This document shows, piece by piece, positions 24,546 to 33,962 of a DNA stretch of 38,370 nucleotides (position 1 is its first letter; every line of letters begins with the position of its first letter). A model generated the notes under the pieces. The model worked only from the letters and a program-made list of their open reading frames with translations, did not search any database and was not told the origin of the DNA. A program made the position numbers and the translations under genes. The stretch spans positions 1 to 38,370 of the forward strand of contig JAFUWZ010000054.1 of NCBI GenBank assembly GCA_017471045.1, written 5' to 3'. This stretch comes from Bacteroidales bacterium (GTDB lineage Bacteria > Bacteroidota > Bacteroidia > Bacteroidales > UBA932).

Positions 24546-25520
24546 TCAGAAGGTGCAAGCGAACGACAAGCCATAAGGGGTCGGAAGGACGGCGAGCGCT
24601 GAAACCCTGGTGCGAGAGCCCGTGCCGGCACGGGACCCTGCGCGGGTGCGGGAGCCGTCGAGGCCGAACCAACGGCGCTCGAGCGGCATGAGCCAGAAGC
24701 CGATGTCAGCGCTCAAGATGCCGATGGCGGCGCCGCCCAGCAGGTCATTGGTCCAATGCCGGTCGTTATAGAGCCGCATCAGCGCCGTGGTGGCCGCCAC
24801 GGCATAGGCGCCGGCGCCCCACCAGCCGCCGTATTCGCGCCGGACCAGTTCCGCACCCATGAAGGCTGTCGCCGAATGCCCGGACGGGAAGGAATTGCGC
24901 GCCTCGCTGTCGGGCCGCTGCTCCCGCACCGAATACTTGACCGCGTTGGTCAGGATGCCCTGTGCCGCATAGGCGGTCGCCGTGATGCAGAGGCGCTCGG
25001 CGAAGTTGTGCCCGGACTTCACGCCGAAGCCCAGCAGCACATTACCCGTGACCGGGAGATACTGGATCCAGTCGTCGAAGTGCAGCCGCTGCCCGCCGCT
25101 GAGCTCCTGGGCCCAGCTGCGGACCGGCGCGTTGACATGCGCCTTGTACCAGGGACTGAAGGCCCCGAAGGTTCCGGCGGCGCCCAGCACGCAGGGGGCG
25201 ATCAGCTGCCGGCCGTGAAACGTCTCGCTGAGACGGGCTCCGGGGGGGGGGGGAGAAAGGGCCTCGTTTGCCCCTGCCGCCGCCGATGATGACCGATGGC
25301 CTGCGTCGGGGCCGTGCGCCGTGCCTCCCTGACCGACCGCCGTCGGAAGGGTCGGGGGCGCGCCCGGAGCGTCCGGAGATACAAATTCCGCCGCTTTGTG
25401 CGCGGTGGCCACAGTTTCAGCGTCCGGAGGCACAAATTCGCCGTTTTCGTGCGCAAAAGCCAGCGCCGGTCCCAGTCCCAGGGCCAGCGCGACAGACCAT
25501 ATAAGGCGTATGCGATTCAT
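24546..25520 (-). CDS. PAP2 family phosphatase with repeat- and run-containing N-terminus
   Basis: The 324-aa protein has a signal peptide (MNRIRLIWSVALALGLGPAL, near AFAHE) and the three PAP2 motifs: K-x6-RP in KYSVREQRPD, PSGH in NSFPSGHSA and R-x5-H-x3-D in RLYNDRHWTND. Such enzymes remove phosphate from lipids, for example lipid A (LpxF) or undecaprenyl diphosphate, at the periplasmic side. Residues 25-95 form a low-complexity linker with two imperfect repeats (EFVxPDA) and a proline run coded by C12 (25242-25253). A one-base change there would shift the frame before all catalytic motifs. The start overlaps the glycosidase stop by one base (TGATG). Substrate is not known. Confidence 0.85.
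   Translation of the reverse strand: MNRIRLIWSVALALGLGPALAFAHENGEFVPPDAETVATAHKAAEFVSPDAPGAPPTLPTAVGQGGTAHGPDAGHRSSSAAAGANEALSPPPPGARLSETFHGRQLIAPCVLGAAGTFGAFSPWYKAHVNAPVRSWAQELSGGQRLHFDDWIQYLPVTGNVLLGFGVKSGHNFAERLCITATAYAAQGILTNAVKYSVREQRPDSEARNSFPSGHSATAFMGAELVRREYGGWWGAGAYAVAATTALMRLYNDRHWTNDLLGGAAIGILSADIGFWLMPLERRWFGLDGSRTRAGSRAGTGSRTRVSALAVLPTPYGLSFACTF
25242..25253. repeat. G12/C12 run in the PAP2 gene
   Basis: Twelve G on the plus strand code for four prolines (residues 90-93) in frame. A length change not divisible by three would remove the catalytic domain, giving an on/off switch if the run varies. Confidence 0.85.
25368..25451 (-). repeat. Two 33-nt imperfect tandem units in the PAP2 N-terminus
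   Basis: Units at 25368-25400 and 25419-25451 share about three quarters of their bases, including the block for EF-V-x-PDA. They lengthen the linker between the signal peptide and the phosphatase domain. Confidence 0.6.
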
Positions 25521-27445
25521 CAGAATGAAAAGTTCTTGTCAGCCAACCCGAACTGGCAGAGGCCGAAAAGGCCGGCATTCCAGCCTTGGAGCAGGAAGCC
25601 CAGATTCTCGCCGGTCAGGCTGTTGAGATGCTCGTTGGCCGCCCAGTCGCCGGAGTCCACGAGGTCCGCGCGAGCCACCTGCTTGACCAGGGCGATGGCT
25701 TCCCGGCGGCGGCCCAGAGTCAGCCGGGCCCAGTCGTCGGCAAAGCTCAGCCACGGCCAGACGCCGCCGTTGTGGTAGGTCGCCGGAGCATAGCCGAATG
25801 CCGCGGGATAGTAGGGATAAGTTTCGCAGATGCCGTAGGGCGTTGCATTGGTCCGGTTCAGGGAATGGATGATGCGGCGGGCACGGTCCCGCGGGACGAC
25901 GCCCAGCAGGATCCCGACAGTCTGGTCCTGCAGGAGCCGGTCGTCGCTGCGGCCGTCGTTCCAAAGCTGGCAATAGTAACGCCCGTTCCACAGGCCGCCT
26001 TGCTCGCGGGGAAGGTTGATCCGGCTATAGGCCCGGTCGGCGGCGGCCGCATATTTCGCTTCGGCGGACCCGTCCCGGAGTTCGGCCGCCATCCGGGCCA
26101 TGCGCCGCATCGCGGCGGTATAGACCAGGCACGCATAGGGCGAATACTTGCGTCCCTCCACGCCGGACACGTCTTTCCAGTCCGCCCAGGTCGATGTCTG
26201 CATCGGAAGGCCGGTTCCTTCGAGGTCGCGCGAGAGCAGCCAGTCGGCTGCCTGCTTCAGGGCATCCCAATGCGTCTCGATCAGGTCCCGGTCATGGTGG
26301 TAGCTGAAATAGCGGTAGCTGCGCAGGAGGAAGAAGGCGTTGATGTCGATGTCGTCCTTGCGGTCGATCCGGGGCAGCAGGCAGGTCGGGATCTTGCCGC
26401 CGGGGCGCATGCCGGCGATACTTTCCTCAATCATCGTCCGCTCCGCCTGCGGGAAGAGCACGAGATGAAGCCAGGAGGCCCAGTAACTGTCCCGTTGGTT
26501 GAGTTCGCAGTAACCGAGCGTCACGACCTTCTCCTTGGCCGTACACTTGGTCAGGGCCACGCCGGGGACCATGTACCAGCGCAGATACTCGTCCAGCTCG
26601 GGGTCCCCGGTCCGGGGAATCTGCTCCTCAAAGGCGCAGGTGGCCTGTTTGAGGGTATCCCAGTGGGTATAGGTATAGCGCCAGAGGTCTTCGGTGGAGC
26701 CAAAGTCCGTAGCGACATAGCCCCTCTCATCATAGAGGACAAGGGCCAGCTTGATGGTCCGGCTGCCGGAGCCGGGTACGACGACGTCCACCCGGGTATT
26801 CCCCCAGGCGTCGTGTTCGAGGGATGTATCGGCGCATAGCCACTGGGCGGGCGTATGACAGGCTGCCATGAAGAGCGGGGCACCCTCTTCATCCGTTTCC
26901 AGGACAGACTCGATGAGGCACCCTCGGACCTGCCAGTTCAGCCAATCCCGAAGGTAAGAGGGTGAGCGGCCGAGGGTATCGGGGGTCCAGCAAAGGGAGA
27001 GCGTTTCCGGCACGTCGGTCGGATTGGTCAGCGTCAGTTCCAGCTGCAGGACCGGGAGGGTCGTGACGTTCAGGTCATCGACCCCCAGCGGAGCCCAGGT
27101 CTCATAATGGACCGCACTGCGGATTGCGCCGTGGCCGGAAAGGTCGGCCCGCACGAAGGGGAAGAGGCGACGCACGTCCCGCTGTGCATAACTGGATAGC
27201 GGGTAGGCCGTCCCGTCCTTGACGAGGGAGAGCCGCAAGGCGCCGAGGTCCGTCAGCCAGTCGCCGAGCTTGCCGCGGTTGTGGAGGACGCGGCCGAAGA
27301 GGTCTCCGTCCGCCGAGACATTCGCCGTAACGGCGAAATTGGCGACCGGGAAACCGTCCAGGGCGTCCTGCGTGCCCGCAGCCGGCAGATGTACGGCAGA
27401 CAGCAGGCCACAGAGCGCCGCGACTATCCAGGAACGGATCTTCAT
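25520..27445 (-). CDS. Secreted six-hairpin glycosidase-like protein (glycogen-debranching/trehalase-like fold)
   Basis: The 641-aa protein has a signal peptide (MKIRSWIVAALCGLLSAVHL, near PAAGTQ). An N-terminal beta domain (about 25-260) is followed by an (alpha/alpha)6 barrel (about 270-641) with motifs such as ELNQRDSYWASWLHLVLFPQ, STWADWKDVSG, LWNDGRSDD and HNGGVWPWLSFADDWARL. This is the layout of GH63/GH116/GH94-type or amylo-alpha-1,6-glucosidase-like enzymes; acidic residues in the barrel (for example D in WNDGRSDD and E in NEHLNSLTGENLG) could be catalytic, but I cannot fix the family or substrate. It should work in the periplasm. It starts 9 nt after the nitroreductase gene and overlaps the PAP2 start. 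Confidence 0.75.
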   Translation of the reverse strand: MKIRSWIVAALCGLLSAVHLPAAGTQDALDGFPVANFAVTANVSADGDLFGRVLHNRGKLGDWLTDLGALRLSLVKDGTAYPLSSYAQRDVRRLFPFVRADLSGHGAIRSAVHYETWAPLGVDDLNVTTLPVLQLELTLTNPTDVPETLSLCWTPDTLGRSPSYLRDWLNWQVRGCLIESVLETDEEGAPLFMAACHTPAQWLCADTSLEHDAWGNTRVDVVVPGSGSRTIKLALVLYDERGYVATDFGSTEDLWRYTYTHWDTLKQATCAFEEQIPRTGDPELDEYLRWYMVPGVALTKCTAKEKVVTLGYCELNQRDSYWASWLHLVLFPQAERTMIEESIAGMRPGGKIPTCLLPRIDRKDDIDINAFFLLRSYRYFSYHHDRDLIETHWDALKQAADWLLSRDLEGTGLPMQTSTWADWKDVSGVEGRKYSPYACLVYTAAMRRMARMAAELRDGSAEAKYAAAADRAYSRINLPREQGGLWNGRYYCQLWNDGRSDDRLLQDQTVGILLGVVPRDRARRIIHSLNRTNATPYGICETYPYYPAAFGYAPATYHNGGVWPWLSFADDWARLTLGRRREAIALVKQVARADLVDSGDWAANEHLNSLTGENLGFLLQGWNAGLFGLCQFGLADKNFSF

Positions 27446-27454
27446 CTGTCTGCT

Positions 27455-28249
27455 TTAGAAGAATTTGACGATCTCATCGAGCGGACGGCGGTCGGGGCGC
27501 TTCGGGTCATCCTTGCGGTAGCCCAAGGCGATGACGGCCATCACCGTTTCATTCTCCGGAATGGAGAAAGTCTTCCGCAGCGCATCGGCATCGCGGCCCC
27601 CCATGATCAGGGTGTCGAAGCCCATCGCACGCGCCTTCAGGACGAGGAAAGCATTGCTCAGGCCGCAGTCGTGGCCGCCCCAGACATTGCCGATCGGGTC
27701 GGCGATCCTGCCGTCCACGAATCCCGACTTCTCATTTTCGAAAGAGGAAACGATCAGCGCCGAGACGCCTTCCAGCCGGTCGGCATTGCGTCCGACGGCC
27801 TTCTTGACGGCAGCGATCTTTTCGGCGCTCATGGCGACGTAATACTTCGTCGGCTCATAATTGATCCAGGACGGAGCCTCTTGCGCAGCGGCGATCACCT
27901 CGCGCACTTCGGCCTCGGAGATCTTCCGGGTCCCATCATAACTCCGCACGCTGCGGCGGGACGCCACGACTTCGTCGAAAGTCGGAGCCTGGCAGCACGC
28001 CGGTTTTCCTGCCTCCTGGCAGCAAGCGGCTTTCTGACCGCTTTGGCAGCATGCGTCTTTCTGCTCAGCCTGGCAGCACGCCGGCTTGTCGGACGACTGC
28101 CCGCAGCACTTCCCTTTCTCCTGCTGGCAGCATTCGGCCTGCTGGCCCTCCTGGCAGCAATCTTTCTGGCCTTTCTGGCCTCCGTTACACGCGGCCAGGC
28201 CCAAACACAGGGCCACGGTCGCCATCATTGTGAAAAACTGTTTCATCAC
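27455..28249 (-). CDS. Nitroreductase-family lipoprotein with an N-terminal Cys-Cys repeat domain
   Basis: The 264-aa protein has an SPII signal (MMKQFFTMMATVALCLGLAA, lipidated Cys21). Residues 31-87 form a striking repeat: seven CC pairs at 31, 40, 48, 58, 67, 76 and 85, six of them CCQ, spaced 8-10 residues. From residue 88 a nitroreductase/FMN-dependent oxidoreductase domain follows: RRSVRSYD, EAPSWINYEPTKYYV, VWGGHDCGLSNAFLVLKARA and VIALGYRKDD. Family members use FMN and NAD(P)H, usually in the cytosol, so a lipid-anchored form exported to the periplasm is unusual. The CC repeat could bind metal ions or carry disulfides that exchange electrons with the flavin; this is inference. It starts an operon with the glycosidase and PAP2 genes. 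ATG 28246 is an alternative start. Confidence 0.85.
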   Translation of the reverse strand: MMKQFFTMMATVALCLGLAACNGGQKGQKDCCQEGQQAECCQQEKGKCCGQSSDKPACCQAEQKDACCQSGQKAACCQEAGKPACCQAPTFDEVVASRRSVRSYDGTRKISEAEVREVIAAAQEAPSWINYEPTKYYVAMSAEKIAAVKKAVGRNADRLEGVSALIVSSFENEKSGFVDGRIADPIGNVWGGHDCGLSNAFLVLKARAMGFDTLIMGGRDADALRKTFSIPENETVMAVIALGYRKDDPKRPDRRPLDEIVKFF

Positions 28250-28287
28250 GATCTGTTTTTTATAGGCAATACGCCCTTTTTGATCTA

Positions 28288-28317
28288 CAAATCTATCGAA
28301 AAACCTGCAAAAACAAA
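28288..28317 (-). promoter_or_regulatory. Promoter of the nitroreductase operon
   Basis: On the minus strand TTTG (28317-28314), 18 nt, then TAGATTTG (28295-28288), a perfect TAnnTTTG with spacing slightly short of the usual 19-21. Start expected near 28284, leader about 35 nt. Confidence 0.55.
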
Positions 28318-28320
28318 AAT

Positions 28321-28462
28321 GGAGCCTCCGTCACTGCACCCAACGTCCCATCCTGACGGACGGAGGGCGCATTTTACCCCCTTTTTCGCTCTCAACGTCC
28401 CTCGTTTCGGGACGTTGGGAGCAGTGGCTAACTTCTCAGGCTAACCCCCATGCGGAGGCTCC
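28321..28462. repeat. Nested palindromic block with competing hairpins
   Basis: Three colinear pairings enclose one another: GGAGCCTCCG (28321-28330) with 28453-28462, CACTGC (28332-28337) with 28421-28426, and CCCAACGTCCC (28339-28349) with 28409-28419. A local hairpin, GCTCTCAACGTCCC (28388-28401) with GGGACGTTGGGAGC (28409-28422), uses the same right arm. CCTCCGTC (28325-28332) also pairs with GACGGAGG (28359-28366), the same stem as at 24452-24480. Confidence 0.65.
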
Positions 28463-28707
28463 GGAAAGCCGGCCATGAAACGAAACGGTCGGAGGAGGGA
28501 TTGGGAGAGATCGTTCCCCCATTCTCCGGATCCAAGGCCGGCCACGACAAAAGTGTGAGCAGATTGGTGCCGGCCATTGCGCCAGCGTGTGTACACTCCC
28601 ACTCTGACAGGCCTCACAACCTCCACTCTGACGGAGATTTGAATCAGCATAGGATAAGTTCTCATTGGCGTTATGTAAAATGTCCAACCCGCCAAAATTT
28701 CCTGCAT

Positions 28708-28737
28708 AAAAAAGAGAGCAGTCCGAAAACTGCTCTC
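28708..28737 (-). terminator. Terminator of tRNA-His
   Basis: On the minus strand GAGAGCAGT (28737-28729), loop of 6, ACTGCTCTC (28722-28714), then six T (28713-28708). It lies 9 nt after the tRNA 3' end. Confidence 0.9.
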
Positions 28738-28746
28738 AAAATCATT

Positions 28747-28823
28747 TGGGGTGCGATGTGGGGCTCGAACCCACGACACCCAGAACCACAATCTGGTGCT
28801 CTACCAACTGAACTAATCGCACC
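28747..28823 (-). tRNA. tRNA-His (anticodon GTG)
   Basis: The minus strand folds as a complete cloverleaf with CCAGA/TCTGG anticodon stem and loop TTGTGGT, giving anticodon GTG. The extra 5' G that marks tRNA-His faces C73, the T loop is TTCGAGC, and a 3' CCA (28749-28747) is encoded. Without CCA it ends at 28750. Confidence 0.97.
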
Positions 28824-28838
28824 GTTTCAGATGGACTG

Positions 28839-28869
28839 CAAATATACAAAAATATTTTTAGCTTGCAAT
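28839..28869 (-). promoter_or_regulatory. Promoter of tRNA-His
   Basis: On the minus strand ATTG (28869-28866), 19 nt, TATATTTG (28846-28839). Start near 28835, 12 nt before the mature 5' end. Confidence 0.6.
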
Positions 28870-28900
28870 AGACCCCGCCAGATTATTCTCTCAAATTATT

Positions 28901-28908
28901 TATATTTG
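28901..28908 (+). promoter_or_regulatory. -7 element before the carboxypeptidase-regulatory-like gene
   Basis: TATATTTG ends 6 nt before the ATG at 28915, so the predicted message has a leader of about 3 nt. No good TTTG at -33 is seen. Confidence 0.5.
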
Positions 28909-28914
28909 TCACGT

Positions 28915-30198
28915 ATGAAACGACTGATACAGCTTTTGATCCTGATTTTCTTTCCCCTGGTCCTCGCGGCGCAGGGCGGGGGCGGGGATTTGCCCGGCCA
29001 GGCTTTCCGCACCTTGTACGGGAAGGCCGTTGATGCGCGCACGGGGGACCCGGTCGCCTTTGCCTCCGTCCGGATCGAGGACAGCGGCCTGTCCAACGTG
29101 ACCAACGCGGAGGGCTTCTTCTCTCTGAAAATCCCGGGAGGGACACCGGATGCCGCCGCCATCTCCATCCAGCACCTGGGCTATCAGAGTGCGGTGCGGA
29201 GCGTGGCACAGTTCCAAGGCAGTACGGCCGGGCAGCCGCTGCTCCTCCCCCTGGTCCCGGTCTCCCTCGCGCTGGATCCGTCCGTGATCCGGTCCATCGA
29301 TCCCCATGTCCTGCTGAATACGGCCTACCGGCACGTCAAAGACAACTACCCCCAGCAGCACGAGCACCTGACGTCCTTCTACCGCGAACTGATCCGGAAA
29401 GGGAGCAAGTACCTGGTCCTCAATGAAGCCATCGTGGATGTGGACAAGGCTCCCTATAGCGGCTTCCAGAGCGACCGGGCGGCCATCTACAAGGGCCGGG
29501 GCAGCAAAAACTTCCAGGCGGCCGACTCGCTCTTCGTCAAATTCCAAGGCGGCATCACCGGCACGCTGCGCGGAGATATCGTCAAGGATCCATTCATCGG
29601 CACCAGCCTCGCCTCGGCCCCGGATTATTACACGATGTCCATCGAAGGTTCGACCACCCTGGACGGCCGGGACTGCATCATCCTCGCGTTCCACGAAAAA
29701 CCCGGCCAGGAAGAGATCCTTTTCGACGGACGGCTCTTCATCGACAGTGAATCCTTCGCCATCGCGCGCGTGGAGTATGGCATGAACGTCAAGGGACGCG
29801 AAGCAAAAGCCGCCACCCGTTTCGTCGTCAAGAAACCCGCCGACTGGAAGATCGACGTGGACAAAGCCCATTATACCCTCAACTTCAAGCCTTTCGGCGG
29901 ACGCTGGCACTTTGACTACAGCCGGCTGGACCTGGTTTTCAACGCCCGGCGCAAGCGTTCGCTCTTCCGCCACAGCTATTCGGTCCTCTCGGAGATGGCT
30001 GTCACGGACATCCGGGAGGAAACCTTCTCGATCCCGAATCAGCAGAAAGTGAAGTTCAATGACATCCTCTCCGAGCAGGTGAGCGACTTCACGGACCCGG
30101 ACTTCTGGGGCAGCTACAACATCATCGAGCCGGATCAGACCATCGATGCGGCGATCCGTCGCATCATCCGCCAGCTCAAAAACCGGAAAAATCCCTAA
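28915..30198 (+). CDS. Carboxypeptidase-like regulatory domain protein
   Basis: From [20 protein letters not shown] the protein has 427 aa with an SPI signal. Residues about 35-110 form a CarboxypepD_reg-like beta-sandwich ([35 protein letters not shown]), as found before TonB-dependent receptors. The remaining part ([40 protein letters not shown], then many beta strands to the end) is typical of Bacteroidetes proteins that carry this domain without a receptor barrel; it may be periplasmic or outer-membrane attached. The function is unknown. The far longer frame beginning at 28450 reads through the tRNA and is rejected; the -7 box before 28915 fixes the start. glpK follows after 10 nt. Confidence 0.8.
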   Translation: MKRLIQLLILIFFPLVLAAQGGGGDLPGQAFRTLYGKAVDARTGDPVAFASVRIEDSGLSNVTNAEGFFSLKIPGGTPDAAAISIQHLGYQSAVRSVAQFQGSTAGQPLLLPLVPVSLALDPSVIRSIDPHVLLNTAYRHVKDNYPQQHEHLTSFYRELIRKGSKYLVLNEAIVDVDKAPYSGFQSDRAAIYKGRGSKNFQAADSLFVKFQGGITGTLRGDIVKDPFIGTSLASAPDYYTMSIEGSTTLDGRDCIILAFHEKPGQEEILFDGRLFIDSESFAIARVEYGMNVKGREAKAATRFVVKKPADWKIDVDKAHYTLNFKPFGGRWHFDYSRLDLVFNARRKRSLFRHSYSVLSEMAVTDIREETFSIPNQQKVKFNDILSEQVSDFTDPDFWGSYNIIEPDQTIDAAIRRIIRQLKNRKNP

Positions 30199-30208
30199 CC
30201 GAACTGAT

Positions 30209-31687
<1,479 letters not shown>

Positions 31688-31691
31688 AGAT

Positions 31692-32420
31692 ATGACACTC
31701 TTCACCAAATGCGTATTCGAGTGGCTCGGCACGATGGTGCTGATCCTGCTCGGCGACGGCGTCTGCGCCGGCAATTCCCTCAACAAGACCAAGGGCCAGG
31801 GCGGCGGCTGGGTGGTCATCACCCTCGCCTGGGGCTTCGCCGTGATGTGCGGCGTATTCATCGCCGGTCCCTATTCGGGCGCCCACCTCAACCCGGCGGT
31901 GACGCTCGGCCTGGCGATCGCAGGCAAATTCGCCTGGAGCGAGGTCGCCGGCTACATCGTGGCCCAGATGTTGGGCGGATTCTGCGGTGCCGTGCTCGTC
32001 TATCTGTTCTACAAGGACCATTACGATGCGACGGAGGATCCCGACACCCAGCTCGGCACCTTCTGCACGATGCCGGCGATCCCGAACCGCTGGCGCAATT
32101 TCTTCTGCGAGTTCGTCGGCACCTGGCTGCTGGTGTTCGTGATCCTGATGTTTGCGACCCGGGAGAATACCCCGGCGGTCGGGATGGGCAGCCTGGGCGC
32201 ATTCCCGGTGACGGCGCTGATCATGGCGATCGGCATGTCGCTGGGGGGCACGACGGGATATGCAATCAATCCGGCGCGTGACCTCGCACCGCGCTGCGCA
32301 CATGCGCTCCTGCCGATCAAGGGCAAGCGGGACAGCGGCTGGAGCTACAGCTGGATCCCGGTCCTCGGTCCGCTCTGCGGCGGCGCCTTTGCTGCCCTGA
32401 CCTGGCTGCTGCTCTTCTAG
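31692..32420 (+). CDS. glpF: Glycerol facilitator (aquaglyceroporin)
   Basis: The 242-aa MIP-family channel has six membrane segments and both half-helix motifs: HLNPAVT (about residues 65-71) and INPARDLAPR (about 193-202). The Asp after the second NPAR is a mark of glycerol facilitators as opposed to water-only aquaporins. It lets glycerol and small polyols diffuse through the inner membrane; the kinase encoded just upstream then traps glycerol as the phosphate. The pair is a normal glpKF module. No terminator is evident between its stop and the convergent miaB gene. Confidence 0.95.
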   Translation: MTLFTKCVFEWLGTMVLILLGDGVCAGNSLNKTKGQGGGWVVITLAWGFAVMCGVFIAGPYSGAHLNPAVTLGLAIAGKFAWSEVAGYIVAQMLGGFCGAVLVYLFYKDHYDATEDPDTQLGTFCTMPAIPNRWRNFFCEFVGTWLLVFVILMFATRENTPAVGMGSLGAFPVTALIMAIGMSLGGTTGYAINPARDLAPRCAHALLPIKGKRDSGWSYSWIPVLGPLCGGAFAALTWLLLF

Positions 32421-32458
32421 GGAGCGCCTGACCGCGAGACCGGCATCAACCGTCTATG

Positions 32459-33910
32459 CTAGACCAGCCGGGCGAGGAGCGTCGCGCTGGTGCAGTCCAC
32501 GACCTCCACCTCGACATAGTCGCCGGGCTTGAGCGGCGGCAGGGCGAGGGCACCCTCCCTTGCAGGATGCAGGGAAAGGACGCCCTGCCGGGCAGAATGC
32601 ATCCTGCAAGGGAGGGTGCCCTCGCCCTGCAGGTGGCCGTCGTTGCCCGGGACCGATGAGCGCTGCGGGAAGACGCACATCTTGTTGTTGGACGCGCGCC
32701 CGCAAAGCTCCGCCGGATTGCGCTTCGACGGCCCCTCCACCAGGACGGTAAAACGCTTGCCGACGTCAGCGCGATAGCTTTCCAGGCTCTTGCGGTTCTG
32801 CAGCGCGATGATCTCATTCAGGCGCCGCGTCTTGGTCGCCGGATCCACGTCGTCGGGATATTTGCGCGCCGCGATCGTGCCCGGACGCTCCGAATACTGG
32901 AACATGAACGCCGTATCGAACCCCACTTCCTCCATCAGCGACAGCGTCTGGGCGTGGTCCTCCTCCGTCTCGGAGCAGAATCCCGCGATCACGTCCGTCG
33001 TCAGGCCGCAGCCGGGCATCAGTTCCCGGATCCTGGCCACGCGCTGCAGGTACCATTCCCGCGTATAGCGGCGGCGCATCTTCCCGAGGATGCGGTCGCT
33101 GCCGGACTGGACCGGCAAGTGGATGTGCTTGCAGATGTTGTCGTGGCGCGCCATCGTCTCCAACACGGCATCCGAGATATCCTGCGGATTGGAAGTGGCG
33201 AAGCGTACGCGCAGCCGCGGGCTGATCTGCGCGACCCGCTCCAGCAGGTCGGCGAACGTCACGTCCGGGAGTCCCTCTTCTTTCCAAAGGTAAGAATCGA
33301 CGTTCTGGCCCAGCAGGGTCACCTCCTTGTAGCCGTTCGCAAAGACTTCGCAGGCCTCGCGCACGATGGTGCGGGGGTCGCGGCTGCGCTCCACGCCCCG
33401 GGTGTAGGGCACGACGCAGTAGGAGCAGACGTTGTTGCACCCGCGCATGATGGAGATGAAGGCGGAGACGCCGCTCCGGTCGGTCCGGACCGGGGAGATG
33501 TCCGCATACGTCTCGTCGCGGGAGAGGATGACGTTGATCTGCGGGCTGTCGGGACGCACGGCGGCAAGCATGTCCGGAAGGCTGCGGTAAGCGTCCGGGC
33601 CCGCGACCAGATCTACCTTGCGCGTCTCCAGAAGCTGGTCTTTGAGGCGCTCGGCCATGCAGCCGAGAATCCCGATGACCACGTCCGGACGCGCCTTCTT
33701 CTGCTGGTTGAAGACCTCGATCCGGCCCCAGATCCGCTGCTCGGCGTTGTCACGGACCGAGCAGGTATTGGCCATGATGACGTCGGCCTCATCCATGCGC
33801 TCGGTACGGGCATAGCCATGACGGGCCAGGATGGAAAAAATGACCTCCGTGTCATTGACGTTCATCTGGCATCCGTAGGTCTCGATGTATAATTTGCGTT
33901 GCTGAGCCAT
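32459..33910 (-). CDS. miaB: tRNA-2-methylthio-N6-dimethylallyladenosine synthase with an inserted palindromic segment
   Basis: From MAQQRKLYIETYGCQMNVND the protein has 483 aa. The UPF0004 domain holds three Cys for the auxiliary cluster (YGCQMN, NTCSVRD, LGCMAERL); the radical-SAM motif is MRGCNNVCSYCVVPYTRG (C-x3-C-x2-C), and QNVDSY, HLPVQSGS and DVIAGF follow. A TRAM domain ends the protein. The enzyme methylthiolates i6A37 in tRNAs that read UNN codons. Between VFPQ and KPGDYVEVEVVDCTSATLL, where relatives have about ten residues, there are about 43, including an in-frame 33-bp inverted repeat (32539-32630). Both sides of the insert stay in frame, so the enzyme may still work. A longer start at 33973 is upstream of its -7 box. 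Confidence 0.95.
   Translation of the reverse strand: MAQQRKLYIETYGCQMNVNDTEVIFSILARHGYARTERMDEADVIMANTCSVRDNAEQRIWGRIEVFNQQKKARPDVVIGILGCMAERLKDQLLETRKVDLVAGPDAYRSLPDMLAAVRPDSPQINVILSRDETYADISPVRTDRSGVSAFISIMRGCNNVCSYCVVPYTRGVERSRDPRTIVREACEVFANGYKEVTLLGQNVDSYLWKEEGLPDVTFADLLERVAQISPRLRVRFATSNPQDISDAVLETMARHDNICKHIHLPVQSGSDRILGKMRRRYTREWYLQRVARIRELMPGCGLTTDVIAGFCSETEEDHAQTLSLMEEVGFDTAFMFQYSERPGTIAARKYPDDVDPATKTRRLNEIIALQNRKSLESYRADVGKRFTVLVEGPSKRNPAELCGRASNNKMCVFPQRSSVPGNDGHLQGEGTLPCRMHSARQGVLSLHPAREGALALPPLKPGDYVEVEVVDCTSATLLARLV
32539..32630. repeat. 33-bp perfect inverted repeat inside miaB
   Basis: The left arm (32539-32571) begins GCAGGGCGAGGGCACC and is exactly matched in reverse complement by the right arm (32598-32630), which begins TGCATCCTGCAAGGGAG. 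The loop is 26 nt and has CGCCCTGCCG (32581-32590), which can also pair with the outer left arm (32537-32546). The whole element is read as protein in miaB. It has the form of a palindromic mobile element. Confidence 0.9.
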
Positions 33911-33933
33911 CGTATTCTGTGATAGGGTGCGGG

Positions 33934-33941
33934 CAAAGATA
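33934..33941 (-). promoter_or_regulatory. -7 element of miaB
   Basis: TATCTTTG on the minus strand, start near 33930, leader about 20 nt. It is back to back with the plus-strand element at 33963-33970, 21 nt away. Confidence 0.55.
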
Positions 33942-33962
33942 GGTTTTTTCGGTGAATATCCA

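Larger units (their letters stand above)
28250..28746. other. Long intergenic region between the nitroreductase gene and tRNA-His
   Basis: About 500 nt without a credible protein gene. It holds, from left to right, the nitroreductase promoter, a nested palindromic block (28321-28462), about 245 nt with no structure I recognise, and the tRNA terminator. Confidence 0.6.

Noticed and set aside
27989-28162. CRISPR-like or VNTR interpretation of the repeated TGGCAGCA words
   Set aside because: The period is that of the CCQ protein repeat in the nitroreductase reading frame; the spacers are short and coding.
28450-28914. N-terminal extension of the carboxypeptidase-regulatory-like gene
   Set aside because: The extension reads through tRNA-His and its terminator, and the signal peptide begins at 28915.
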